In this document: positions 11,346-22,234 of the stretch, piece by piece
Position numbering within the stretch: position 1 is the stretch's first letter
Layout: the number at the start of each line of letters is the position of its first letter
Source: Pseudogymnoascus destructans
Lineage: Eukaryota > Ascomycota > Leotiomycetes > Thelebolales > Thelebolaceae
Direction: 5' to 3'
Assembly (NCBI RefSeq): GCF_001641265.1
Contig: NW_020167523.1
Coordinates: 806,001 to 870,000, forward strand
DNA length: 64,000 nt
Position numbers and translations under genes: made by a program
Notes under the pieces: model-generated
The model's database searches: none
The model's input: only the letters and a program-made list of their open reading frames with translations
Told to the model about the DNA's origin: nothing

Positions 11346-11410
11346 TCCATACATACATACACACATACATACACACATACATACATACATACATACACAC
11401 ATACACACAT
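11346..11410 (+). repeat. CATA/CACA microsatellite
   Basis: Tetranucleotide CATA repeat interspersed with CACACA, in the 3' flank of the downstream minus-strand gene. Confidence 0.85.
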
Positions 11411-11546
11411 AATCTTTCTCTCAAGTCTCCATGTTATCTCTTAAAGCTATACCACAGTACTGTACATAACACTACAAGCCCTCAGTGTCTCCTACAATAC
11501 ACTACGCCAGTGGCGCCTCCACTAACTCTCTACTGCCGCTCCACTA

Positions 11547-14333
11547 TTACTTGTAGATCACTTCCCGCTGGGTATCCTCACCACCATACACCTCCTGCTG
11601 TCCCGGCCGCCACGGTATATACTCCTGCTCCTCCACCACCCTCCGCGCCATCGGTCTCCCCGGCGGCGGTTGCTGGTACTCATCCATCGTCCTCGGAGGC
11701 ATATGCTCACGCCTGACAACCTCCTGCTCTCCCGGCCTCACGCTGTACTCCCTAATAATCTGCGATTGAACTTCCCCCCTCCGTCCTTCAGGACGCACAC
11801 TCCCTGCGTATTCACGTTGTCTGGGTTGGGGCCGGATGCTTTGAGCGCGAGGTATGTATTCCCCGTGCATCTCGTGTCTGAATGCTTCGGGGTGGGCACT
11901 GGCTACGCGTTGTGAGAGGTATTCGTGTGGTGGTGGCCCCTCGAAATGACTTGGTTGGCGCCGTGGTGCTTCCGCGACCCGGACGTAGTCGTCAACGGGC
12001 TGCCTGGCTGGAGGTGGTCTTGTAGAATATTCTCTTTGGCGTATTTCAATAGGCTCTCTCTCCCCAGGCGCGGCGTAGTCTTCAGCTGGTGGCCGTGTAG
12101 CGACTGGCCTTGTCGAGTATTCCCTCTGGCGATACTGGGGTTCTGCCAGGTTCTCAGGTAGCGTAATAACACGGCGCTGCGGCACATATTGCGGGGATGC
12201 GCGCCTGTAGATGACTCCATCGTCTTCATATGCATGTTGGACCGCACGGCGAATTGCCCTTCTGGGCGGAGGACGATCATAGTAGTAACTGTCATCGATA
12301 ATCCTTGGCTGTGGTGCGACAGACTGTCCAGGCGGGTTTGGTGCAGTTGTGTAATACTGGCGGCCGTACTCATCGACGATAATGCGAGAGGGTGCAATTC
12401 GGGGTGGAGGCGCCATAAGAATAGGGGACAATGACCTGTCGTGATTCGCATCTAACTCGATAACAGATCCAGGCGCGGCCGGTGGCTCTCTGTAGTATGC
12501 AGGAGGCTCCTGATAATATGTATCCGCCACCATTCGTGAACTAGCTCTCACGGGCCGCTGTTCGTATTGTGGATAAGGCACCGCATACATTGCAGGAGAT
12601 GGCGGATCTCTATATATTTCTTGGCTGACAATTCGGCGGCCGGGCGCTTCGTCTCTGGCTATTCGGTGACGCTGGGGTTGATCGATTTCCATTGCTTCGC
12701 CAAGTCGCTCGCCGCCTCTCTGGACTGGCCGTGGTCTTGCATCTCTGGTGCGAGGGACGACAGGATGCATCATAATGGTATCCTCTGTCGGCTCATCATA
12801 GTCGAGCCCGGCGCCGTGCTGTAGTGTTTGCCTCTGCCTCTTGTGCGGACGTGGCAATGGCGCTGACTGGAATGGCGATGGAGATTTAGGTTCGGGTTTT
12901 ATGTGGGGAGAGGCTGGGGTAGCAATCGCAGAAGCTGGGTTATTACCTGTGTCATCGCTTTTGCCCTTCCCCTTTCTGCGTTCGGCCCGCTTAGAGGTCT
13001 TAGGGATTCCGCCAGTTGCTGAACTGGCTCCTGCTTCGTGCATCGGGGAGAGTATTGGTTCCTCCTGTAACGTAAACGCTTCTTGGGATATCACCGGTGC
13101 CCGAGCAGTGGCGAGTGGAGATACACGAGCCGGCTGAGGTGCAACGGGAGAGAGGTTGAAATTTCGCACTGTTTCGGGTTCCTCGAGCGATAATCGCCGT
13201 TTCTGGGGAGTGGCGCTTGCCACCTGTGAAGGTACAGCATCAGGTCCGCCCTGAGCAATCCTGTTCCTTTCATCGGCTTCAATTCGCGATGGGGTCGCTC
13301 CTTGAGGCGTTGATACATTGCTGTGGGGAGTTAGAGCAAAGTCATGTTTTTCTGCGACTGGTCGGGCAATATCAGCTGCTGGCTTGTTCGAAATAGCTGC
13401 TTTCAGGAGCTCATTGCTTTGGTTTACACCAACAGCACCAAGAGTGCTTGTTGGGTGTGGAGTGTTCGGTGGTGCGGAGCTCTGGTTACGAGCAAGCTCG
13501 TGCAATCCAGGAACGACATTAGACGGGGTAGCATCCTTTGAAATAAAATTTGGAGACTCTTCTTGATAGCGAACCACTAATGGTCCACTATCAGGAGCAT
13601 TGAGAGGAGCAACAGCACTTGGATAGACCTCACCAGACTCTCTGTGCCCGCGAGGACTTCTTCCATGCTCTGGAGTATTATGCTGGCTTGAATAAAACGT
13701 ATTATCATCAAAGGAATCACTTGCTGACGTGCGACCGCCTTGGGACTGCCCGGCCTCACTAGCCATTGAAGGGTGCACAATTGTGAACGCCTTGGAAAGC
13801 ACATCTGACAGGTCGAAATCAGGGAGAGATTCGGAAGTCTGAGAAGCGGCCTTCATAGAAATGCGCCGTTGATCAACTTGATCCCTCAAGCTTCTTTCGA
13901 GTCGCTGCCTGTGCAGCTGGATCTCTGCTTTGATGAGGTCTGCCGACTTTTCAAGCAAAATAGGATTGATCTCTGATTTGTTCGACTTTCCCAGGGCAAC
14001 TGTTGGCCGCCCAGCCATTAATCGCCTCCCATCTAGCAATTTATCTCCATCACCTCCATTTTCCCTGCCTGTATATGTTTTCGCAGCTGGCGCTGTTGAC
14101 GAGTATGGAGTCGGTGGTTGGTTTGATGGCGTTACAACTGTATTTGGAGATAACGGCTTCACCAACGACTTCCCAGCCAAGTGTGGCGGGATCTGTATCC
14201 GAGGATGTGCCCCCGAGTATACAATATCGCGAAATCGAATGATTTTTTCATATTCCTGTATCTCGTGCAGTTCGTTTCTTGTCAAGCTTGCCGCGCCGAC
14301 TGATGGAGCCATTGTTATGGCCCCTTGAGCCAT
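11547..14333 (-). CDS. Large disordered protein, unknown function
   Basis: One uninterrupted exon of 928 residues. Only the first 60 residues look folded and conserved (LTRNELHEIQEYEKIIRFRD, then SGAHPRIQIP). A second helical, charged stretch (KSADLIKAEIQLHRQRLERS) follows at about 130-150. The rest is low complexity: Ser/Thr/Pro-rich in the middle with a basic cluster KRAERRKGKGKS, then a Tyr/Arg/Pro-rich C-terminal third with recurring REYSTRP/YYREPP-like units. Basic clusters and Tyr/Arg-rich tails are common in nuclear or RNP-granule proteins, but that is inference. I do not recognise the family. It is divergent from the SDT1-like gene. Confidence 0.75.
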   Translation of the reverse strand: MAQGAITMAPSVGAASLTRNELHEIQEYEKIIRFRDIVYSGAHPRIQIPPHLAGKSLVKPLSPNTVVTPSNQPPTPYSSTAPAAKTYTGRENGGDGDKLLDGRRLMAGRPTVALGKSNKSEINPILLEKSADLIKAEIQLHRQRLERSLRDQVDQRRISMKAASQTSESLPDFDLSDVLSKAFTIVHPSMASEAGQSQGGRTSASDSFDDNTFYSSQHNTPEHGRSPRGHRESGEVYPSAVAPLNAPDSGPLVVRYQEESPNFISKDATPSNVVPGLHELARNQSSAPPNTPHPTSTLGAVGVNQSNELLKAAISNKPAADIARPVAEKHDFALTPHSNVSTPQGATPSRIEADERNRIAQGGPDAVPSQVASATPQKRRLSLEEPETVRNFNLSPVAPQPARVSPLATARAPVISQEAFTLQEEPILSPMHEAGASSATGGIPKTSKRAERRKGKGKSDDTGNNPASAIATPASPHIKPEPKSPSPFQSAPLPRPHKRQRQTLQHGAGLDYDEPTEDTIMMHPVVPRTRDARPRPVQRGGERLGEAMEIDQPQRHRIARDEAPGRRIVSQEIYRDPPSPAMYAVPYPQYEQRPVRASSRMVADTYYQEPPAYYREPPAAPGSVIELDANHDRSLSPILMAPPPRIAPSRIIVDEYGRQYYTTAPNPPGQSVAPQPRIIDDSYYYDRPPPRRAIRRAVQHAYEDDGVIYRRASPQYVPQRRVITLPENLAEPQYRQREYSTRPVATRPPAEDYAAPGEREPIEIRQREYSTRPPPARQPVDDYVRVAEAPRRQPSHFEGPPPHEYLSQRVASAHPEAFRHEMHGEYIPRAQSIRPQPRQREYAGSVRPEGRRGEVQSQIIREYSVRPGEQEVVRREHMPPRTMDEYQQPPPGRPMARRVVEEQEYIPWRPGQQEVYGGEDTQREVIYK

Positions 14334-14805
14334 TCGATTTTCTCGAAAGATTAAGATTCGTTTATGTAAAGCAAACTAATACAAACATAATGGCCAAATG
14401 GCTAAGATAAGGTAAAGCAAGGACAAGCGCACATTGCAAAAGGTGAAGAGTTGAGAAAACAATAAAAAGTTTGGCGTTATCGAGGAGTTTGCGGATCGAG
14501 AGGCTACTACCAAAGTTACTAAGTTACGCTTGGCACGCCGCACGCCAAGACGCAAATTGCGGCTAGTAAGCGGAGACCTCCTATTCGCTGATGACAAGCG
14601 CCAACCTTGATGTCTGTGGCCAAGTACGTACGTGAGTACCGATATCCCAATGCAGTCACTGGGATACTCGAGGCTCAGACGTATAAATATCATCATAAAC
14701 TTCGCCTCTCGGAATATTTATTGACAAAAACCGTATCTATTATAGTATTTTGTGTGCAGCAAGAGTTATCACAGTAGTATTTGCTGCCATCGGCACTTTA
14801 TAGCA
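14334..14805. promoter_or_regulatory. Divergent promoter, 928-residue gene and SDT1-like gene
   Basis: 472 bases between two divergent start codons. AT-rich near both starts. No binding site stands out. Confidence 0.45.
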
Positions 14806-15646
14806 ATGGCGGAAGAAGACGCAAGGCCGGTGTTCTTTTTTGATATTGACAACTGTGTAAGTCTTTCGTTATTAGATGCCAGTCCTTTGCTAACCATTGT
14901 CTCAGCTTTATTCAAAGAGTTAGTATGTATCATACATAAGAAAAGCACGTTGCTAACCGTTCTTCGCAGACAAGAATGTCCATGATCACATGTCTGAATT
15001 GATAGACGACTATTTCATGAAACACCTTTCACTGGACCGTGCGGAAGCATACAGGCTTCACCAAGAGTATTACACGACGTACGGTCTAGCAATCGAAGGG
15101 TTGGTGCGCAATCACGAGATTGATCCTCTGGAGTACAACGAGAAGGTGGACGATGCCCTGCCACTTGAAAAAATCCTGTCTCCAGAACCACAACTGCGGA
15201 AGCTCCTTCAAAGCATCGACACGACGAAGGTGAAACTCTGGCTGTTTACTAATGCCTATGTCAACCACGGCAAAAGGGTTGTGAAGATTCTTGGAGTTGA
15301 CGATCTGTTCGAGGGGCTGACGTATTGTGACTATGCTGCTCGGCCCTTGATTTGCAAACCGGCGGAAGAAATGTTCCAAAAAGCAATGAGAGAAGCTGGC
15401 GTCAGTGACATGCATAAGTGTTATTTTGTTGGTTAGTTTTCTTTCTTTGTTTGGTGAAGACCTAACTGAAGGTTTATAGACGACTCGGCACTGAATTGTC
15501 GAGAAGCCCAACGACTGGGCTGGACGACTGTTCATCTTGTTGAACCGAGCGTCACTTCCCCGCCGCAGCAGGTGTGCAAGTATCAGGTTGCGAATTTAGA
15601 AGAGCTTCGGGGAATATTCCCCCAATTTTTCAAGGAGGATAATTAG
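14806..15646 (+). CDS. SDT1: HAD-family pyrimidine 5'-nucleotidase (SDT1-like)
   Basis: Four exons: 14806-14856, 14906-14918, 14970-15431 and 15480-15646, giving 230 residues. HAD motif I is FFDIDNCLYSK (nucleophile and acid/base Asp of DxDxxLY), assembled across intron 1 and a 13-base exon 2. Motif II is LFTNAY (Thr), motif III the lysine in ICKPAEEMF, and motif IV CYFVDDS, which is split by intron 3. The family dephosphorylates pyrimidine nucleoside monophosphates (yeast Sdt1/Phm8) in the cytosol. All catalytic residues are present, so it should be active. The tiny exon is required to restore DxDNCLYSKN and the frame. Confidence 0.9.
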
Positions 15647-15880
15647 AAGAAGCCCAGATGGCCCCAAGGAATCTGATGATGGCTTTAGATGCATTCATAG
15701 GCAGAATCGCTGTTGTAATGCCTGATAGAAATATTTATAGTCAATATTCGGTGCCATGGATGAGCCTTTTGAGTCACTATGATTGTCCAAGACCGTTGAA
15801 TTATAGCTATGATTCAAACCGGGGTATCCCAAACGCCATTGATAGAGCCTATCCCAAATATGCCGTGTAGATTCCGCATT

Positions 15881-16409
15881 TTAGGGTCGTCTCACGCTGC
15901 GTATCACCTCGTCCAGCTTTGCCAGTAGGACATCCTTCTCTTTCACAGCAGCGTGCCTCTTCTGCTCCTCCTTCTCCAGTTCCTCTTCCAAGGCCTTTAT
16001 GCGTTCCTGTTGATTCTGCTCACTATGCTCCAGCCCCGGTAGCGCCGATATCAAGAGCTCGATTTGCTGCTCTCTGACAATGAGGTCCTTTGCGAGCTCG
16101 CGCTGGCCGTCAAGGAACTGCCCTGTCGGATATGGTTCAACTGTGGCCAGTTAGTCATTATGTACTGCCAAAGCTTGGTTAATTGTAGAAGCAGGAAATG
16201 GGGCGACTGACTTCCATCAGAATCCATAGGTCCCTCCCTTGGCATGTCTGTGGGGTTGACAGGCGTGAGTTCGTGGTGCCTGTGAACGTAATATATAGAG
16301 GCAACAAATTGATGTGCCAGCTGCCAGGGTTAGCGGGGTTAATCGTGTCAAAAGAAAGGCGCCGTACCTGGTCGACAGCATCTTGTAATTGTGTCAATCG
16401 ATCAGCCAT
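15881..16409 (-). CDS. MED21: Mediator complex subunit 21
   Basis: Three exons (16368-16409, 16212-16320, 15881-16140) give 136 residues. The start MADRLTQLQDAVDQLAHQFV is the signature of Med21/Srb7, followed by YYVHRHHEL. After a short acidic, proline-containing loop the C-terminal half is a coiled coil with LAKDLIVREQQIELLISALP and a heptad-rich KALEEELEKEEQKR. Med21 pairs with Med7 in the Mediator middle module, bridging activators and RNA polymerase II in the nucleus. Introns are 47 and 71 bases (GTACGG...GCAG, GTCAGT...ACAG). Both junctions fall within conserved sequence, so the model is firm. It is divergent from the RRG7-like gene, with 303 bases between starts. Confidence 0.93.
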
Positions 16410-16712
16410 CTTTGCTCCGGGTGAGCACAAAGCCCTTTGGTAAATCGATTATGAGCTGGTCGGTGGTCGTTCGATCGATGGTGAGGCTGCGATAGAGTGT
16501 GGTTCCTGGTACGAAGCTAGCCGTTCTGGGGATTAGAGTAACGTCGATTGCAACTTCGTTGGTAGCCTTGCATGATAGCTGGAGCCTCCTTTTTGGGCCC
16601 CTTTGACTACCACATTCAAACCAAATATCGTGCCTTGTAAGGTCTCGCTTCTGAACTCTTGTTGGAGAGTTGTTGTTTTCCTTATTAGCTGCCTTTGTAC
16701 CCGGCCAGCTTT

Positions 16713-17432
16713 ATGATGCGCTTGCAACCGTTATATCGACAACATCGGTCTTGCTTATTTCGGATCTCAAAATATAGTTACTCAACAGCGGCGGAAAAGC
16801 CAAAAGAGCAGCCAAGAGAATATACAGAAAAGGAGATTGTATATCCAGATAGATTGAACGCCAATCACCATGACTTAGAAACTTATTTAGCTTACGCCTC
16901 ACGTTCGGGGCTTGATGCCAAAAGTACCGTTTTTGTTGGCACCCACTATGAATACACTGTCCAGGAGGTCCTGAAGCGACTTGGGTTCTCTCTCCAGCAG
17001 ACTGGAGGGGCTTCAGATTATGGGATTGATCTTCTAGGCGACTGGAAACTGCCCGCGGTTTCTTTAAACTTAAGGGTGTTGGTGCAATGCAAGGCCCTGG
17101 CAAAAAAATCTGGACCAAATTTTGTGAGAGAGCTTGAGGGTGCCTTCGCAGGAGCCCCATCCGGATGGCAGGGAAATGGAGTTATTGGACTGCTAGTCAG
17201 CCAAAAGCCGGCTACAAAGGGCATGAGGGAGGCCTTAGCTAGGAGCCGGTGGCCTATGGGAGTGATCACGTGTACGGGTGAAGGGACGCTCGTCCAGATG
17301 TTGTGGAACAACAGGGCCAATGAAGAAGGTCTTACTGGGGTTGGTGTTGGAATCCGATATAAGGGCGGCAATTTGAACGAAGAAGAAATTCATCTCACTT
17401 TCAAGGGTGAAAATATGGAAACGGAACGGTGA
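16713..17432 (+). CDS. RRG7: RRG7-like mitochondrial protein with nuclease fold
   Basis: A single exon of 239 residues. The first ATG pair (16713, 16716) starts a basic, Ser/Arg-rich N-terminus (RLQPLYRQHRSCLFR) suited to mitochondrial import. The core has GTHYEYTVQEVLKRLGFSL, then GGASDYGIDLLGDW and VLVQCKAL, the D...(Q)xK arrangement of the PD-(D/E)XK/Mrr-type restriction-endonuclease fold, seen in the fungal family named after yeast Rrg7 (required for respiratory growth). The catalytic-type Asp of GIDLLGDW and the Lys of QCK are both present. A role in mitochondrial DNA maintenance is inferred from the family; the enzymatic activity is not established as far as I know. Confidence 0.85.
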   Translation: MMRLQPLYRQHRSCLFRISKYSYSTAAEKPKEQPREYTEKEIVYPDRLNANHHDLETYLAYASRSGLDAKSTVFVGTHYEYTVQEVLKRLGFSLQQTGGASDYGIDLLGDWKLPAVSLNLRVLVQCKALAKKSGPNFVRELEGAFAGAPSGWQGNGVIGLLVSQKPATKGMREALARSRWPMGVITCTGEGTLVQMLWNNRANEEGLTGVGVGIRYKGGNLNEEEIHLTFKGENMETER

Positions 17433-17583
17433 ATGGCTCTTGTCAACTTACAACTGTACTTGACGCGTGAAAGAGATGGTCACCTCGTCACAGCTTGATT
17501 GCATACCAGAACTATTCGACTCTCAGCAAATACCCAGCGTTCCATGCTTCGTTGATAGCCAGGCTCTTAGCAGATGATACCAG

Positions 17584-19069
17584 TCAAAATCCTTCCGTCG
17601 CCAACCGAGCTTTCACGTATGCTCTATCCTTCACCATCTCTTGCTTCATATGCTTGTTGATCCAATCCTCTATGGACTGCTTCTTCTCCATAAGAGTCTC
17701 GACTTTCTTTGCTGCCAACCTATCATTTTCCGCCTTCCGTCTGTGGCACAACCGGCATTTTCTCTCAATGGCTGGGACGTCAGATTCGCCTTCTTCGCCT
17801 TCTTCATCTTCTATCCTACACTTCCACCAACCCCCAAACCGTCCAACTTCCTTCCACTCAGGTGATGGGTCATGATACTCCTTGTTCCAAGGCACCTTGG
17901 TTTCCGGATTTTCTTCCTTGCCCTCCAACATTTGACTGGCTCGGACATATCCATTAATTAGGTCGGTGAAGACAGTCCATGGCTTCTCATATCTTTCCTT
18001 TGGAAACCAATCGGGTAGCATGGAGAGGCAGGTATCACGATCATCCAAGGTTGTTGGGGAGCCCGGTTTGATATGTCGCTTCTGGCACTTGGTGCAGAAC
18101 TCGAGATTATCATTCGGGACAACGCTCTCTGCAGCAGCACCATTCGAGACAACACTCTCTGTAACCACGCCATTTGAATGGACACTCGAAGGGCCTATCT
18201 TTTTGATTAGTCCAAATCCTACCACGCTAAGAGTTTGTGTTCTATTCCATGTTGGATCGTTTTAACATACCGGATACGTTCCCATCTAATGTGTGCGACT
18301 CGTCATCTGACCCTGTGGGGTCTTCTGGTGCGACTACGGCAATATTCTCACCCACCACAATCTTTTTCAAGAGTTTTTGGACTTTCGGGTCGAGGCCATA
18401 CGTTGTCAGATCATAAGATTCGTTTGAGAGAGGAGGGAAAGCTGTGCGCTTCTCGTCAAGGGCGGCGGATCGGGGCAATGCAAAATCACCGAATCCTCGG
18501 TGAACGACCACATTACGATCTGGCTCTGAATAAATAAACTTTCGGGGCGACCTCTCTTTCTCGCCAGGTAATAGTGGCCAGGTGCCATGTTTCTGCTTCA
18601 GCACGGAGGCTTTCTTGGACCTGGTCGTGTCCTTCTCCAAGTCTTGCTTTGCTATCTCTTTCTCTAGCCAGTTCAGCGTCGCGTCATCTGTGCCGTCTGT
18701 ATCGATCGTTGCCCACTCATCACTTTTGTGAGATGGACGAGGGATATCTATAGCTTTTGGTGTACTGCTCTCAGTCGATGCTGGCGGTTCTGGTAGTTTT
18801 GTTTCACTAGTAATATCCAGTGGCGCAGGCCCAGTATCACCACTGGTATCGGCGGCGCCGGTGGGAGGTGTGTCTTCTATGACAATCGCTTCTGTCTGAG
18901 AGCACGGAAGGTTGGACTGCATATTGATGGCCGTTTCGGGCTTCACATCATCTTGATCTTGTATGCTCTCGTCGTCAGTAGGAGCTTCGGAAATCTTCCC
19001 GGTTTTCAATCGCTGCTCGAGGAGACCTTCTGTCAGGAGGCTGGCAGAAGGGAATGGTGCTTGAGACAT
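17584..19069 (-). CDS. Uncharacterised protein with two CxxC pairs
   Basis: Two exons (18271-19069 and 17584-18218) give 477 residues. The intron (GTATGT...GGTAG) joins SGF in frame. The first 180 residues are acidic and Ser/Thr-rich, without fold signals. The middle has VVHRGFGDFALPRSAALDEK, and the C-terminal part has a CxxC pair (FCTKCQKRH) and, about 100 residues later, a second pair (CRLCHRRK), enough to bind one zinc ion. Between them lie a conserved-looking LSMLPDWFPKERYEKPW and a WWKCRIEDE segment. Function and family are unknown to me; a ribosomal or RNA-binding zinc ribbon is one possibility. Confidence 0.65.
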
Positions 19070-19568
19070 CCTGGAACATTTTAGATTCTATGGTTGATGT
19101 ATGTTGACGCGAGTATGGGCTAATTCCTGGCTTGACTCTGATCACGATCCTTCCTTCCGCGGTGTTGGGTATTTGCTGGCCAGGAAGGAGTGGAGGGCAA
19201 CTAGGTCTACATTGCCAGGCGGATATTGAACAAGCTTGGGTTCGAGGATGGTGTAAGAGTAGTTGTAGTATATTAACATGGAGATGTAATAGTATAGTGG
19301 CCGCTTATTGCAGTACAAAGAGGTGAATACATTTTTTGATGAATTCTAGAAGGTAAGCAATGCCATTGTACCGCACTTCTTTACAGCAACCATTTGAATT
19401 TGTTGTACACGATTATAACTGTACCTAATTACAACAATGGCCGTCTATCGCCACGGTGATCACCATTGTCCCATTGCCGCGATATTGATAATCCAGGAGT
19501 ATCGTACAAACTATCCAGAACGCCACATCCCATATTATACAAGAACCCAGTAAACATACAATGAAGCC
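19070..19568. other. Intergenic, no feature seen
   Basis: 499 bases between the start of the two-CxxC gene and the 3' end of IRC3. It would include the promoter of the former and the 3' UTR of the latter. Confidence 0.5.
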
Positions 19569-21606
19569 TTAATCCAACAGCGGCCCTACACTTACATTCT
19601 CTCTCCTCTTCAACTCCTCCTCCTGTTCCAACTTTAAAGCCTGTCTCCCAAGTTTTCTCCTCGTAGTTTCCACCTTCGCAAAGCGGCCCCTGGCACCATG
19701 TTTAACTTTCGTAATCATGTCCCCCGCCTTCCCTTTATTTATCATATCCGGAGTCAAAGGGTCACTTTGAAGGCGGAACCGATTCAAGAACATCAACTGT
19801 CCTTCAGTTGCTGGCTTCTCTCTCCACCTTTGTGTCGTAACAATAAAGGGCTTCGGGTATCTGAGAGATGCGAAGGTGTCCGCAGCATGGACTGCATCCT
19901 CGAACCCTGTATGCCGTGCTATCTCACGTGGAGGCTTGTATGGCTGCTTCTTGAGGGGACCAGTGTATGGAACGATCTCGGAGACGACAAAGGTGGGATC
20001 AGCATCCTTTTCTTCGGTATTGAGTTCGATTTTTAAGTATTTGCCACTCGGGGTGGTGAGGATATACTTGCGGTCAGAAACCTCTACCCAGGAATGCCGG
20101 CTAATGGCGCGGATATGCCGCTCAGCCGAGGAATCCTCGATGAGGTCAAAAACCGAATCATAATCTGTAAATATGACCTTGATGGGGTGCGTGGTGTCCG
20201 GCGTGATGGTCTGAAACGCGGCGTCTATGGGCGCCTGGCTCATTCTCGCCTCCTTGATCTCCTTCATATCGTCTACTGTGGCTTCGGTGACAAGTTCTGA
20301 TGGGTCCATCCCAAATAGTGTCGGTGTCGATATAATACCAGTCTCAAGACTGGCCACCATATCAATAATATGGCAGTTCTCCTTTCCTGGAAAGAGCCTC
20401 ATCCCTCGACCAATCATCTGGACGAGAAGATTTCGAGACTTTGTTGGACGCGCAAGAAGGACACAATCGATGTTAGGCACGTCTGTTCCTTCTGTGAAGA
20501 CACCGCAGTTGATCAGCACTGGAAACTCGCCAGCGCGAAATGCATCGAGCGTTTCGCTTCTCGCAATTTTCGGGGTATCTCCCGTGACGAATCGAGCGTC
20601 GACCCCTCGGTCTCGAAATGCTTTTGTCAGACCCGCGATGTGGGCTAGGTCCACACAGAAGACCAGCGTTGACTTCCTCTCCTGTGCTTTCGCTAGCCAT
20701 GTACGGACTGTGATTTCGTTGATCTGACCCGTGTTGACGGCGCGAGAGAGCTCTCTAGTTTGGAAATCCCCTGTTGTCCCCTTCTTCACTTTGGAGATGT
20801 CTGCTGTTGACTCAACTGTAGTAAAAATGACGTCCGACAGCCATTTTTCGCCAATCATGTCGATATAATCCTTATGATATACAATTTGATCTATGGCAGC
20901 GCCTAGCCGTAACCCATCGAATCGAGAAAGAGTTGCAGAGACACCCACCAAAGCTGGGCCGTCTACCTTCGCCTTCGAGAGTCCAAAGTAAGCGAGGGTC
21001 TTCAAATATCCTGGGGCTACGATATGATGGGCCTCATCCACCAATATCAGCTTGAAGCGGTTTGGGTTGAATTTCTGAATGCGGCTCTTGGATATAATAC
21101 TTTGCACGCTTGCGATGGTGATGTCTGCCACGCCACTCGCATGGATGCTGCCCATTTCAACGTCGACGCTCTTTGTCGGGTATGCATTAATACAGTGCTT
21201 CGCTGCTTGTTCGACGAGTTCCTGGCGATGAGCCAGGATGAGAGTCTGGTCCGCACCGCATGGCAGAGGCTTAACGCGATCGATAAGTTGGGTAAAGATG
21301 ACCTTGGATCAAAAGTCAGTAAGTAGCCTCCCAACAACTCGCTCAGATCATCCTTACCGTCTTTCCACTGCCAGTAGCCAGTGAGATTCCCAGCCTCTTA
21401 TGGCCTCTGTCAAGGTACGAGAGGACAGATTGTATGCATTCCTCCTGATACTGGCGCAAACGGATCCCTGATGGGGGGTTAATCACTGGCTCGAGTGCAT
21501 CTGCGGACGATGACGCTGCCGTAGCAAGGCATCGTTTGAGAAATGAAATGCGATATTGAAACTTCGACAGTGTCCCTGTAGCGAGACCCCTCGAAGCTCG
21601 CAGCAT
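19569..21606 (-). CDS. IRC3: Mitochondrial SF2 DNA helicase IRC3
   Basis: Two exons (21358-21606 and 19569-21302) give 660 residues. The 55-base intron falls just after the Walker A motif (SLATGSGKT, then VIFTQL). Other helicase motifs follow: Q-motif-like RLRQYQEECI, Ia ILAHRQELVEQA, II DEAH, III SATLSR, IV VFCVDLAHI, V TEGTDVP and VI QMIGRGMR. The N-terminus MLRASRGLATGTLSKFQYR is basic and amphipathic, fitting a mitochondrial presequence. Yeast Irc3 is a branch-migrating helicase needed for mtDNA stability. The frame stays open upstream to 21714 without a better start; I chose ATG 21604-21606 because it begins the presequence. Confidence 0.9.
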
Positions 21607-21706
21607 GGCATTACTTTTGGCTGCTCCTTTTCTTCGTCGTGTAGTCAAGCAGCCATGTTTATTTCCAGCACGATAAAGGATCCAAGTCTTTATCTCAGAA
21701 AAGGGT

Positions 21707-21733
21707 CCGTGCACCTTCGACGAAGGTGCACGG
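21707..21733. repeat. 27-bp near-perfect hairpin
   Basis: Two 13-base arms, CCGTGCACCTTCG and its exact complement, separated by one A. It lies about 100 bases upstream of the IRC3 start. As DNA it could extrude as a cruciform; as RNA it would form a strong stem-loop in the IRC3 leader. Symmetry is seen directly; a role is inference. Confidence 0.6.
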
Positions 21734-22234
21734 GGTTTCTCAACTTCAATACAGTCCGTTACCCATGTGGTGCTGACATTACTTCGACGCCTTCGGATAT
21801 ATTAAATATATTTAATAGATAGCACATGCATGTTGGCATTTGTGAAATGGGTTTATTCCTCCAGCTATCTACTCTCGTTGGCCACACTTTGAGACTCCAG
21901 GTCATCTGTTACAGTAACTACTTTTTTATACTCACGGTGGTGTATCAGGCATTTTCATAGCAATTTATATCATTTTCTTCTTCAGAACGAATTCTGGATA
22001 TTTACATGTACATGCTCTGCTCGGCGGCACCAGCTCTAGAATTCCTAGCTGTTGCACTATCTATGAAATAACCAAACGACAGAGGCAACGACAAGCAACA
22101 GCGATATCCATAGGTCTAAAAGGCTCCATCGCCAAAGGTAGAGAGTAGCAAGAGTGAATAAAGCAAGCAAACGTAGAAATCAGCGAGCGACAATACAAAG
22201 TGGCTAATGACCCAAACCCGACAACAAGGGCACA
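21734..22234. other. Intergenic between IRC3 and the SANT-like gene
   Basis: 501 bases. Includes an AT-rich palindromic stretch (ATATTAAATATATTTAAT, about 21798-21816). No gene supported. Confidence 0.5.

Larger units (their letters stand above)
9850..11546. other. Repeat-rich intergenic region
   Basis: About 1.7 kb between the KH gene start and the 3' end of the 928-residue gene. It contains four separate simple-repeat blocks, annotated individually, and no ORF with protein-like composition: long frames across 10225-10500 and 10505-10745 merely translate the repeats. Confidence 0.7.
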
